From: JBDHZU01 sp039812085
Lineage (GTDB): Bacteria > Actinomycetota > Actinomycetes > S36-B12 > UBA10799
DNA length: 14,385 nt
Direction of reading: 5' to 3'
NCBI GenBank assembly: GCA_039812085.1
Contig: JBDHZU010000041.1
Location: 1 to 14,385 of the forward strand
The position numbers and the translations under genes were made by a program. A model generated the notes under the pieces. The model saw nothing but the letters and a program-made list of their open reading frames with translations. It did no database searches and was not told the origin of the DNA. Each line of letters begins with the position of its first letter. Position 1 is the stretch's first letter. Below are positions 8,185-14,385 of the stretch, piece by piece.

Positions 8185-8676
8185 TCAGATTCCGGTGAGA
8201 CCCGAGTCGAGGAACGGCACACCAGGCACATTGCGCAAGACCGTGAACAGCACCACTGCGATCGCAGCGGCAATTCCCAACGGACGACCCCATCGCTTGA
8301 GGAAAGCAGAGCCGATCTCGGGCCGTCCGGTCCAACTTCGCACCAGCCACAGGATGAGGAACGCCACCACCACCGGAATCATGACGACCACCATGAGGTT
8401 GTGATCAGCCGCTCGTACGACATCACCATGAAGCAGATCGTGCGTTGCTCGTAAACCGCCGCAGCCGGGACAGTCCCACCCCGTGACGTACTTCAACGGA
8501 CACAGTGGATAGTGACCTGGCTGGTTGGGATCGACCAGCGCAACATAGGTGCTGGCGGCGAACAAACCAGTGATCGTGGCAACCGGGGCGACCATTCGTT
8601 GCCGCCGAGAACGCTGATCAACCGTGAGTTCAGAGTGCGCGTGTTCGATCGTTGCGCTCTGTTGGACGTCTGTCAC
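8185..8676 (-). CDS. DUF2752 membrane protein
   Basis: A 163-residue protein with three likely membrane helices (about 28-48, 93-113 and 133-150). Its centre carries the DUF2752 hallmark CPGCGGLRATHDLLHGD (69-85), with a further cysteine at 59 in YPLCPLKYVTG. Function is unknown. A member of this family commonly lies next to trpC in actinobacteria, so the position is expected. The start is GTG at 8676, which overlaps the CD225 gene's stop as GTGA and has GAGGTG 8 bases upstream. Longer versions of the frame run back to 8913 but only duplicate CD225 coding sequence in another frame. The cysteine cluster could bind metal or be redox active; this is inference. Confidence 0.88.
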   Translation of the reverse strand: MTDVQQSATIEHAHSELTVDQRSRRQRMVAPVATITGLFAASTYVALVDPNQPGHYPLCPLKYVTGWDCPGCGGLRATHDLLHGDVVRAADHNLMVVVMIPVVVAFLILWLVRSWTGRPEIGSAFLKRWGRPLGIAAAIAVVLFTVLRNVPGVPFLDSGLTGI

Positions 8677-8930
8677 AACACACCCACCTCGAATAACCGA
8701 CCCAATCGACCTGTTGCTGCCAAGACTAGGGTCGCGACGGCCCACAGCACCAGACTGAACAGCACGAATGCGCGTGCCTTGCGTGCAGCGGAATAGGCCG
8801 CCGCATCTTCTCCCCTGTCCCACAGGATGTCTACCCGCGACGCGAAATAGACCGCAACGACACCGGTGATCGGGAAGCAGCACAAGGTGGCAACGACGGC
8901 GGGAACCAGCCACGAATTAGGTGCCCTCAT
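8673..8930 (-). CDS. CD225/dispanin-like small membrane protein
   Basis: An 85-residue protein with two hydrophobic helices (about 7-25 and 50-70) joined by a polar loop. PNSWLVPAVVATLCCFP followed by GVVAVYFASRVD and the later AAAYSAARKARAF match the CD225 (interferon-induced transmembrane, dispanin) pattern, with two adjacent cysteines in the first helix. The molecular role of bacterial CD225 proteins is not settled; membrane association is clear. I chose ATG at 8930 because it overlaps the kinase stop as ATGA. An ATG at 8939 would add three residues and overlap the kinase by 13 bases, and neither has a good ribosome site. Its stop overlaps the DUF2752 start, so the pair is probably translated together. 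Confidence 0.82.
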   Translation of the reverse strand: MRAPNSWLVPAVVATLCCFPITGVVAVYFASRVDILWDRGEDAAAYSAARKARAFVLFSLVLWAVATLVLAATGRLGRLFEVGVL

Positions 8931-10462
8931 GTCGGCCATTCTGGCGACTGACGGACCGAATCCTGAGCATCGGCACTCTTGGGAACGATGGGAGGGATTG
9001 ATCCGGTGTTACTGATATCGCTCACATCACGCGCAAGTTCAACGGTGAAGCACGCTCCCCCTTCTGGTGCGTGTCCCGCACTGGCCGTGCCACCGAGGCG
9101 TTGTGCGAGTCGTCCAACCAGTGCCAGACCTACTCCACTGCCTACTCGGCGGACTCCGCGATAACGGCTGTAGAGGACCGCGGGTTGGAAGGCGACGTTC
9201 AAGTCCTCATCTGCCAGACCGGGTCCACTGTCGCGGACTTCAATGACGACAGAGTCGACAATGACATGGACCTCGAGCACGATGACTCCACCCGAGGGTG
9301 TGACCCTAAGCGCATTGGCCACCAAGTTGTCCATGATCTGGCGCACGCGGATCTCATCACTATTTCCCGGAATGCTGTGTTCGTTGGTGACGACCGACAG
9401 TGTGAGACCTTCCGCTGAACAGCGCCGACCCCATACCTCTGCCGCATCACGAGCCACCTGAGCGAAGTCCATCGAGATCGGAGTAATGGAAAAGTCGGCA
9501 GATCCCAATCGCGACAGTTCCAGCAAGTCAGCGACCAAGCGATCGAGTCGATCCGTTTCCCGGATCAAGGTGGCTGCCGTGACTTCACGCTGTTGTTCCG
9601 GCAGAACTCCATCGGAAATTGCTTCGGCATATCCCCGAATCGCCGTCATCGGAGTACGGAGTTCATGTGACACGGAGAGCAGGAAGTCACGTTGGCGGCC
9701 CTCCGACATCGCCAAGGCATCCCGCAATTCGTTCATGGACTCGGCCAGTTCGGCGATCTCTCTTGGACCCTCGACCGGGACGCTGACCTCACGATTTCCG
9801 GAAGCGAGTTCGGTGGCCGCTGACGCTGCCCGACCCAAGGGCCGCGATAGACGGGCGGCCAACAAGCTGCCCGCAGCAATTGCGATGATCACGCCAATCG
9901 CCAACGCAAGGACGAACCGGCCCAGCGTGGCTTCCGCAACCTTTGAGGCCACGCTGACTGGTTGGGTCAACAACAAGTAACCACCATCGGACAACGGACG
10001 GGCCGCATAGAACAGATCTGGTCCATCACCAACATGCTTCTCACCGGAAATAACTTGATGCCGAGCAATCTGTTCGTGCTGTGCTGGCGTCAGTTCACTA
10101 TCGATTCCACCAGGAAATACCTCGCCCACCTGAACGTAAAACGCAGTGATGTTGTCCTTGGTCAAACGCTGGGTGACTCGGTCCGGCAGGACTTCCGGAT
10201 TAGCCTCGGCTCGCTCCACGACGACCGCAGCAGCTTCAGACAATTGGTCCAGGTTTGAGCGGGCCGCTTGTTCGGCAGAGCTACTGGCGAGCGGCAACGC
10301 CACCAACGCGGCGACCAGCATCGTAAGGATGGCGACCAGAGCGGTGACAAGTGCAATTCGGAAGCCGAGTCCGGTTCGACGTTTGCCTGTGTGGGCAGGC
10401 ATAGCCTCCGCTGCCGCCGAGCCAACGCCAGGTGAGTCAATCCCAGGTGCGTCAGTTGGCAC
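8927..10462 (-). CDS. Sensor histidine kinase, membrane-bound, HAMP type
   Basis: This is the sensor partner of the adjacent response regulator. Numbering from GTG 10462 gives 511 residues: cytoplasmic N-terminus, membrane helix about 34-58, an extracytoplasmic sensor of about 115 residues, a second helix about 180-202, and HAMP about 203-250. HisKA has H-box SVSHELRTPM with phospho-acceptor His266. The ATPase domain has N-box DNLVANALRVTP (378-389), G1 DSGPGLAD (411-418) and G2 GSGVGLALV (441-449). A Ser/Pro-rich tail of about 30 residues follows the ATPase domain. The ligand is unknown, and the sensor contains no motif I recognise. The start is uncertain. GTG 10462 overlaps the regulator stop by 11 bases. 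ATG 10402, preceded by GGAGG only 2 bases away, would give 491 residues. The open frame continues to 10594 but only as a shadow of the regulator gene. Its stop overlaps the CD225 start. Confidence 0.93.
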   Translation of the reverse strand: MPTDAPGIDSPGVGSAAAEAMPAHTGKRRTGLGFRIALVTALVAILTMLVAALVALPLASSSAEQAARSNLDQLSEAAAVVVERAEANPEVLPDRVTQRLTKDNITAFYVQVGEVFPGGIDSELTPAQHEQIARHQVISGEKHVGDGPDLFYAARPLSDGGYLLLTQPVSVASKVAEATLGRFVLALAIGVIIAIAAGSLLAARLSRPLGRAASAATELASGNREVSVPVEGPREIAELAESMNELRDALAMSEGRQRDFLLSVSHELRTPMTAIRGYAEAISDGVLPEQQREVTAATLIRETDRLDRLVADLLELSRLGSADFSITPISMDFAQVARDAAEVWGRRCSAEGLTLSVVTNEHSIPGNSDEIRVRQIMDNLVANALRVTPSGGVIVLEVHVIVDSVVIEVRDSGPGLADEDLNVAFQPAVLYSRYRGVRRVGSGVGLALVGRLAQRLGGTASAGHAPEGGACFTVELARDVSDISNTGSIPPIVPKSADAQDSVRQSPEWPT

Positions 10463-11147
10463 GATCGTCTGCGGCGTAGCCGACACCGCGAACGGTTCGA
10501 ATGTTGCCGCCTTCACCGAGCTTGGAGCGCAACGACGCAACGTGTACATCGACGGTGCGCGTCTCCACAGCCGAGGCGTAACCCCACACCTCACGAAGCA
10601 GTTGATCGCGGCTAAATACCGTGCCGGGGCGCAGCATCAGATGGGCCAGCAAGTCGAACTCGGTTGCGGTCAAACTCACCGGTTCACCAGAAACTGTCAC
10701 TCGGCGCTGTGCCCGATCTAACGTCACTTCTCCGACGGTGATCACTGCCCCATCAGAGGTCGAGCCAACTCCGGCTCGTCGAACGTGGGCCTTTACTCGG
10801 GCCACCACTTCTCGCGCACTGAACGGCTTGGTGATGTAGTCGTCCCCACCAATTTCCAGACCCAAGATCCGATCGACTTCGTCGTCTCGGGCCGTGCAGA
10901 AGATGACCGGAACCCAGTTGTCTTGTGCACGCAACGCACGACAGACATCAGTACCCGTCATTCCGGGCAACCCGACATCAAGCAGTACAGCCGCTGGCCG
11001 TTGGGTGGGGATCGCTTCGAGGGCGTGCTCTCCATCCGCGACGATGCACGTCTGGAAGCCTTCCCGACGCAGGTAAAGGTCGAGAAGCTCCGCGATCGGC
11101 TGCTCGTCCTCGACGATGAGGACCAGGCCGCTTGACTCTGCGGTCAT
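10452..11147 (-). CDS. OmpR/PhoB-family response regulator
   Basis: A 231-residue DNA-binding regulator. The receiver domain (about 8-122) has the acidic pocket VEDE (12-15), the phospho-acceptor Asp57 in LLDVGLPG, Thr85 in FCTARDDE, and Lys107 in YITKPF. The C-terminal winged helix (about 134-229) contains LTATEFDLLAHLM, GTVFSRDQLL, VDVHVASLRSKLG and TVRGVGY, typical of the OmpR class. The adjacent kinase most likely phosphorylates it. The ATG at 11147 overlaps the stop of the HGxxPAAW-like gene as ATGA. Target genes are unknown. Autoregulation, or control of the surrounding trp and membrane genes, is possible but is inference from position only. Confidence 0.96.
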   Translation of the reverse strand: MTAESSGLVLIVEDEQPIAELLDLYLRREGFQTCIVADGEHALEAIPTQRPAAVLLDVGLPGMTGTDVCRALRAQDNWVPVIFCTARDDEVDRILGLEIGGDDYITKPFSAREVVARVKAHVRRAGVGSTSDGAVITVGEVTLDRAQRRVTVSGEPVSLTATEFDLLAHLMLRPGTVFSRDQLLREVWGYASAVETRTVDVHVASLRSKLGEGGNIRTVRGVGYAADDRAN

Positions 11148-11428
11148 GCTGTCCCGGCGTCGGCCTTCTCGGTGAGCTCACGTTCGGCGGATGCCTCTTT
11201 AGCCGGTGGGTACTGCCCGTATCCCATGCTCTGCATGGCCTTACCCACGATCAGGCCGAGCACGATGATGCCAACGCCCACCCAGAACAGCCATGGCTTG
11301 GCCATGCACACACCGACGGTTCCGACGACGAAGGCAAACGTGATGATCCAGGTGGTCACCCAGGCGGCAGGGGTACGGCCATCTTCGTCGCGCGGCTCTG
11401 GGTAGTCAGGAATCTGGTCGGTGCTCAT
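11144..11428 (-). CDS. HGxxPAAW-like small two-helix membrane protein
   Basis: A 94-residue protein with a charged N-terminus and two membrane helices (about 24-43 and 45-64). A conserved-looking GKAMQSMGYGQYPP segment and a charged tail follow. The RTPAAWVTTW stretch before helix 1 and the MGYGQ after helix 2 match the small actinobacterial HGxxPAAW family that sits in trp operons. Here the first His of the motif is Asp (DGRTPAAW, residues 16-23). Function is unknown. The ATG at 11428 has AGGAG 9 bases upstream. It is the first gene after a 113-base gap and overlaps the response regulator by 4 bases, so it may begin a translational unit that includes the two-component system. Confidence 0.85.
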   Translation of the reverse strand: MSTDQIPDYPEPRDEDGRTPAAWVTTWIITFAFVVGTVGVCMAKPWLFWVGVGIIVLGLIVGKAMQSMGYGQYPPAKEASAERELTEKADAGTA

Positions 11429-11437
11429 CTGTGGAGT

Positions 11438-11442
11438 CTCCT
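11438..11442 (-). promoter_or_regulatory. Ribosome binding site of the HGxxPAAW-like gene
   Basis: AGGAG on the minus strand, 9 bases before ATG 11426-11428. Most downstream genes in this cluster start by overlap instead. This site is therefore probably the main ribosome entry point for the HGxxPAAW-like, regulator, kinase and CD225 genes. Confidence 0.6.
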
Positions 11443-11482
11443 ACTGTTCGGGCTGCTACTCGACGTTGGGGTCGACCTTATC

Positions 11483-11511
11483 TGTCGCCACTGTTTCTCA
11501 CTGCGACGACA
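11483..11511 (-). other. Possible RNA hairpin in the gap before the HGxxPAAW-like gene
   Basis: On the minus strand TGTCGTCGC (11503-11511) can pair with GTGGCGACA (11483-11491) over 9 base pairs, two of them G-U, around an 11-base loop. No T-run follows, so it does not look like an intrinsic terminator. Just downstream lie a TAAGGT (11475-11480), a loose -10-like sequence without a good -35, and the perfect 8-base palindrome GGTCGACC (11470-11477). The element could be an RNA processing or stability site, an operator region, or chance. Confidence 0.3.
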
Positions 11512-11541
11512 CGGTACGACGGATCATCGCCCCACGCCCGC

Positions 11542-12111
11542 CTATGGCTGATTCCCCACCGAATCTGTACCTGATTCGGAAGATTCAGCCGTGGGATCCA
11601 ATCCTGCGTTGAGCGCCTCCCAGTCCGAAAGCTCTCGAGGCGCGCCCGCTGATTGTTCGGCAGATAGTTCTCGCCACCGGTCGGCGTACTTCACCACGGC
11701 CAGCCCAGCAACGATCACCAACGCACCAGCCAGCGCCAGCGCGATCCACCACAGTGATGTGGACATCGATACAACAGCATCGGCGGCATGGCCCTTTGCC
11801 GCTCGCTGAGTCGAATCGGAGAGCAGGAATCCGATGACCCCCCCAATGATCAGCGCGCCGGCCAGCACGATCAATCCACCAATGACCCGTCGAATCGACC
11901 CTTTCGTGGCAAGTAACGCGGGGATACAGGCAGTCGCGATCCACGCACCAGTGGCAGCAACGGGAACCAGCGAGGAACCGGTAAAACTCACATGAGTTGT
12001 CCCAAGCCCCATCTCTGCCACTGATGCCTGTATCCACGTGCGTTGAAGGATGAGCAGTGCACCCACGGCACCAATCACTAATACCGATAGCGCGGCTGAA
12101 TATCGGCTCAC
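11542..12111 (-). CDS. Trp operon-associated membrane protein (TIGR02234/Trp_oprn_chp type)
   Basis: A 189-residue protein with four hydrophobic segments (about 7-23, 48-67, 77-97 and 120-141) and a soluble C-terminal tail. The family pattern is recognisable in LQRTWIQASV after helix 1, the Gly-rich third helix, KYADRWRELSAEQ (141-153) and DWEALNAGLDPT (163-174), which resembles the W-x-ALD-x-G-x-DPT ending of these proteins. In actinobacteria it is found directly after trpE, as here. Its function is not established; a role in tryptophan or precursor transport has been guessed from context only. The GTG start at 12111 overlaps the trpE stop as GTGA and has no ribosome site of its own, so translation probably depends on trpE. 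Confidence 0.9.
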   Translation of the reverse strand: MSRYSAALSVLVIGAVGALLILQRTWIQASVAEMGLGTTHVSFTGSSLVPVAATGAWIATACIPALLATKGSIRRVIGGLIVLAGALIIGGVIGFLLSDSTQRAAKGHAADAVVSMSTSLWWIALALAGALVIVAGLAVVKYADRWRELSAEQSAGAPRELSDWEALNAGLDPTAESSESGTDSVGNQP

Positions 12112-13691
12112 TGGGCGGACTCGTCATCACCAACGGGCAGCAGAGAATCAGCAATGGCGACCGCCCGCAAGACGGCGGCGGCTTTGTTCTCACACTCTGC
12201 TTGTTCGGTTGCCGGATCAGAGTCGGCGACTAATCCCGCACCGGCCTGCACGAACGCTCGACCATCGCGGATGACAGCCGTGCGAATAGCGATGGCGGTA
12301 TCGAGGTCCCCAGCAAAGTCGAGGTAGCCCACACATCCGCCATACAGCCCACGGCGCGTCGGCTCCAGCTCGTCGATGATGCTCATCGCACTGTGTTTGG
12401 GTGCCCCGGACAACGTGCCCGCGGGGAACGTCGCTGCCAACAAGTCGTAGGCGGACTTGTCTGGTGCGAGTTGGCTGACCACCGTCGACACGATGTGGAT
12501 GACGTGGGAGTACCGCTCGATGTTCATGAACTCAACGACCTCGACTGATCCCGGGGCGCTCACCCGTCCCAAATCGTTACGGCCCAAGTCCACCAACATC
12601 AGGTGCTCAGCACGTTCTTTCTCATCGGCGAGCAAGTCTTCAGCTAGTGCGGCATCTTCGGCGGCATCTTTGCCGCGTGGGCGTGTTCCCGCGATCGGGT
12701 GCAGCATCGCTCGACCTTGCGTCAACGTGACCAAGGCTTCTGGACTCGAACCCACGACATCGAAGTTGCTCACTGCCTGACTAATGGCAGGGAACCGAAT
12801 CAGATACATGTAGGGACTGGGGTTCGTTACCCGCAACACTCGGTAGACATCGAGCGAATCAGCGGCCACGTCAGTCTCAAATCGTTGCGACAACACGATC
12901 TGGAAAGCATCCCCTGCCCGAATATGTTCGCGGCAGATCTCGACTCCGGCTTGGTACTTCTCCTTAGCAGTCTGCGCATGCACCTGTGCCACAGCCGACT
13001 CGTCCAACGCCCACACGGTGCCTTCCTGCGGCTTTGTGAGGTCTGCCTGCATCTGATCGAGTCGACGCAACGCATCGGCGTACAACGAATCGGCATCCTG
13101 TGCCGGATCGGTGCAGATGACGTTGGCTACCAACAGCACACTTCCGCGATGGTGATCCACTACTGCCAGATCGCAGACCAACAGCATTGCGATGTCCGGA
13201 AGGTGAAGATCGTCTACTGCGCTATCCGGCAGACGCTCCCAGTGCCGTACGGCGTCGTAGCCGATCATTCCCACCAAGCCGCTGGTCAGTGGTGGCAGAC
13301 CGTGGATGCGCTCGGAATGCAGTAACTCCAGCACATCGCGCATCACATCCAGCGGACGACCCGAGTCAGGTAATCCAGCCGGTACCTCGCCAACCCAGGC
13401 GGCACGACCATCGACTTCGGTCAGCATGCCAGGCGCGTTCACACCAATGAACGAGTAACGCGACCACTGACGTCCGTTTTCCGCCGACTCCAGCAAGAAC
13501 GTTCCCGGCCGGTTATCGGTGAGCGCACGATACAAACCAACTGGCGACAGGTCATCGACCATGAGTTGCCGAACAACTGGTGTGACCGTGCGACTGCCGG
13601 AAATATCGGCGAACTCTTCTGCGGTAGGCACGGTGTGCGCATCCACGCGAGACGCACGACGATAGATGTCTTCCACCTCGGGTGTGCTCAT
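12108..13691 (-). CDS. trpE: Anthranilate synthase component I
   Basis: TrpE makes anthranilate from chorismate, using ammonia from the TrpG glutaminase; this is the first committed step to tryptophan. It has 527 residues with no fused TrpG domain. The tryptophan feedback site appears intact, with LLES (66-69) and NPSPYM (290-295). The chorismate-binding domain shows GTRPRGKD (335-342), DEKERAEHLMLVDLGRNDLG (356-375), HVIHIVSTV (396-404), FPAGTLSGAPK (422-432), GLYGGCVGY (448-456) and VQAGAGLVADSDP (481-493). The start is ATG at 13691, overlapping the hisI stop as ATGA. The frame stays open upstream to 13748 but only within hisI. No trpG or trpD is in the window, so both subunit partner and next enzyme are encoded elsewhere. 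Confidence 0.97.
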   Translation of the reverse strand: MSTPEVEDIYRRASRVDAHTVPTAEEFADISGSRTVTPVVRQLMVDDLSPVGLYRALTDNRPGTFLLESAENGRQWSRYSFIGVNAPGMLTEVDGRAAWVGEVPAGLPDSGRPLDVMRDVLELLHSERIHGLPPLTSGLVGMIGYDAVRHWERLPDSAVDDLHLPDIAMLLVCDLAVVDHHRGSVLLVANVICTDPAQDADSLYADALRRLDQMQADLTKPQEGTVWALDESAVAQVHAQTAKEKYQAGVEICREHIRAGDAFQIVLSQRFETDVAADSLDVYRVLRVTNPSPYMYLIRFPAISQAVSNFDVVGSSPEALVTLTQGRAMLHPIAGTRPRGKDAAEDAALAEDLLADEKERAEHLMLVDLGRNDLGRVSAPGSVEVVEFMNIERYSHVIHIVSTVVSQLAPDKSAYDLLAATFPAGTLSGAPKHSAMSIIDELEPTRRGLYGGCVGYLDFAGDLDTAIAIRTAVIRDGRAFVQAGAGLVADSDPATEQAECENKAAAVLRAVAIADSLLPVGDDESAQ

Positions 13692-14047
13692 GGCTGTTCC
13701 ACCGGAATAACTGCCGTGTCGAAACAGGATTGCTTGCCCGTGTGACAAGCCGGTCCGGTTTGATCCACCATCAACAACAGCGCATCGCTATCGCAGTCGA
13801 TCCGGATCTCGCGTACGTACTGGATATTGCCCGAGGTATCACCCTTGGCCCATAGCTGATTGCGACTACGTGACCAGTAGGTCGCCCGCCCTGTTTCCAC
13901 GGTCTGTCGAAGCGAGTCGGCGTTCATCCACGCCAACATGAGCACCTGTCCAGTGTCGTGCTGTTGTGCGATCGCTGGCACGAGGCCCGCAGCATCGAAG
14001 GAGATCCCTGCTAACAACGCAGCAGTGTCATCGGAAGCAACAGCCAT
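13688..14047 (-). CDS. hisI: Phosphoribosyl-AMP cyclohydrolase
   Basis: HisI opens the purine ring of phosphoribosyl-AMP, the third step of histidine synthesis. It is a Zn/Mg enzyme in the cytoplasm. The monofunctional type is present: 119 residues and no HisE domain. Motifs are VLMLAWMN (35-42), ATYWSRSRNQLWAKGDTSGN (55-74), the metal-binding DCDSD (84-88), and GPACHTGKQSCF (98-109). Cys85, Cys101 and Cys108 are the expected zinc ligands. I chose ATG at 14047, which leaves the usual ~20 residues before GLVPAIAQQ. Alternatives are GTG at 14077 and GTG at 14107; none has a clear ribosome site. It overlaps trpE by 4 bases, joining histidine and tryptophan genes in one transcript, as is common in actinobacteria. 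It is the first minus-strand gene of the cluster seen here. Confidence 0.95.
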   Translation of the reverse strand: MAVASDDTAALLAGISFDAAGLVPAIAQQHDTGQVLMLAWMNADSLRQTVETGRATYWSRSRNQLWAKGDTSGNIQYVREIRIDCDSDALLLMVDQTGPACHTGKQSCFDTAVIPVEQP

Positions 14048-14176
14048 GAGTGCATTCTGCCGTGTCTGGCTCACTTCGGCATGAGGCACGACCGAAGACC
14101 AGTCCACGGAGCCGGGCTTGGGCTGATTACGCCGTATTGCGAGTCATCCACTCGGTGACCTCAGTACGGTGAACGA

Positions 14177-14385
14177 ATGGGCACCGGATCACCTCATTCC
14201 AATTGGGCAAAGAGCGAACGCGCAGTCGTTGCGGAACTTCTCGAACAAGCGGGGCCAGATGCACCCACCTTGTGTGGGGAATGGACTACTCGAGACTTGG
14301 CTGCGCACCTTGTCGTTCGAGAGAAGCGGCCGGATGCCAGCCTCGGCATCGTGGTCTCCCAAGCGGCTGGCTGGACAGAACGTGT
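14177..14385 (+). CDS. TIGR03085-type DinB-like metal-binding protein, C-terminus cut by window edge
   Basis: Sixty-nine codons are present, running off the right edge. The translation contains SERAVVAELLEQAGPDAPTL, CGEWTTRDLAAHLVVREKRP and, later, AGWTER. This matches the TIGR03085 family, related to the maleylpyruvate isomerase/DinB-like helical bundle, in which the AAHLVVRE histidine is one of the metal ligands. Family members are about 210 residues and have no settled function; they are often found near hisI in actinobacteria. The start is ATG at 14177 with a weak GGTGA 4 bases upstream. It is the only plus-strand gene and is divergent from hisI. Confidence 0.85.
   Translation, partial: MGTGSPHSNWAKSERAVVAELLEQAGPDAPTLCGEWTTRDLAAHLVVREKRPDASLGIVVSQAAGWTER

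Noticed and set aside
8165..8350. N-terminal extension of trpC
   Set aside because: The frame is open, but it overlaps the DUF2752 gene and its residues do not resemble TrpC. GTG 8164 gives a normal start.
8677..8913. N-terminal extension of the DUF2752 gene
   Set aside because: The residues are Arg/Cys/Gly-rich out-of-frame readings of the CD225 gene. GTG 8676 has a ribosome site and a GTGA overlap.
12699..13325. Plus-strand open frame of 208 codons
   Set aside because: It is antisense to the conserved middle of trpE and shows no recognisable protein features.
14108..14176. Divergent promoters between hisI and the TIGR03085-type gene
   Set aside because: I looked on both strands for -35/-10 pairs with 16-18 base spacing and found none convincing. 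Promoters must exist here or further upstream, but I cannot place them.

Overview
The window is a compact bacterial chromosome segment. It almost certainly comes from an actinomycete-type bacterium (Actinomycetota) of moderately high GC. The evidence is gene content and order: hisI-trpE-Trp-associated membrane protein-HGxxPAAW-like protein-(insert)-DUF2752-trpC-trpB-trpA-DsbA-like-lgt-gltB is an actinobacterial arrangement. GTG starts are frequent, and most neighbouring genes are joined by 4-base stop/start overlaps. I cannot place it to genus.

All genes but one lie on the minus strand, so the reading order is right to left. At the far right, a plus-strand gene for a TIGR03085-type DinB-like protein (14177 onward, cut by the window edge) diverges from hisI. 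Going leftward, hisI, trpE and a Trp-operon-associated membrane protein (TIGR02234 type) are chained by 4-base overlaps. After a 113-base gap containing a possible RNA hairpin comes a small two-helix membrane protein resembling the HGxxPAAW family. An OmpR-type response regulator, a membrane sensor histidine kinase, a CD225/dispanin-like membrane protein and a DUF2752 protein follow it. A 20-base gap then leads into trpC-trpB-trpA, again with 4-base overlaps. After an 82-base gap come a membrane-anchored DsbA-like thiol oxidoreductase and lgt (prolipoprotein diacylglyceryl transferase). After a further 196-base gap with a good promoter candidate comes gltB (large subunit of glutamate synthase), whose C-terminal part lies beyond the left edge.

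The genes form three groups. HisI, TrpE, TrpC, TrpB and TrpA supply parts of histidine and tryptophan synthesis. TrpG, TrpD and any TrpF activity must be encoded elsewhere; in actinobacteria TrpF activity usually comes from the HisA/PriA isomerase. GltB makes glutamate from glutamine and 2-oxoglutarate. The DsbA-like protein and Lgt act at the cell envelope. The most notable feature is the membrane and signalling cassette (response regulator, kinase, CD225 protein, DUF2752 protein) embedded in the trp operon and apparently translationally coupled. Its functional link to tryptophan synthesis is unknown.

No stretch longer than 300 bases lacks a gene; the longest gap is 196 bases (3377-3572). 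I saw no tRNA, rRNA, CRISPR array, insertion sequence or obvious repeat.
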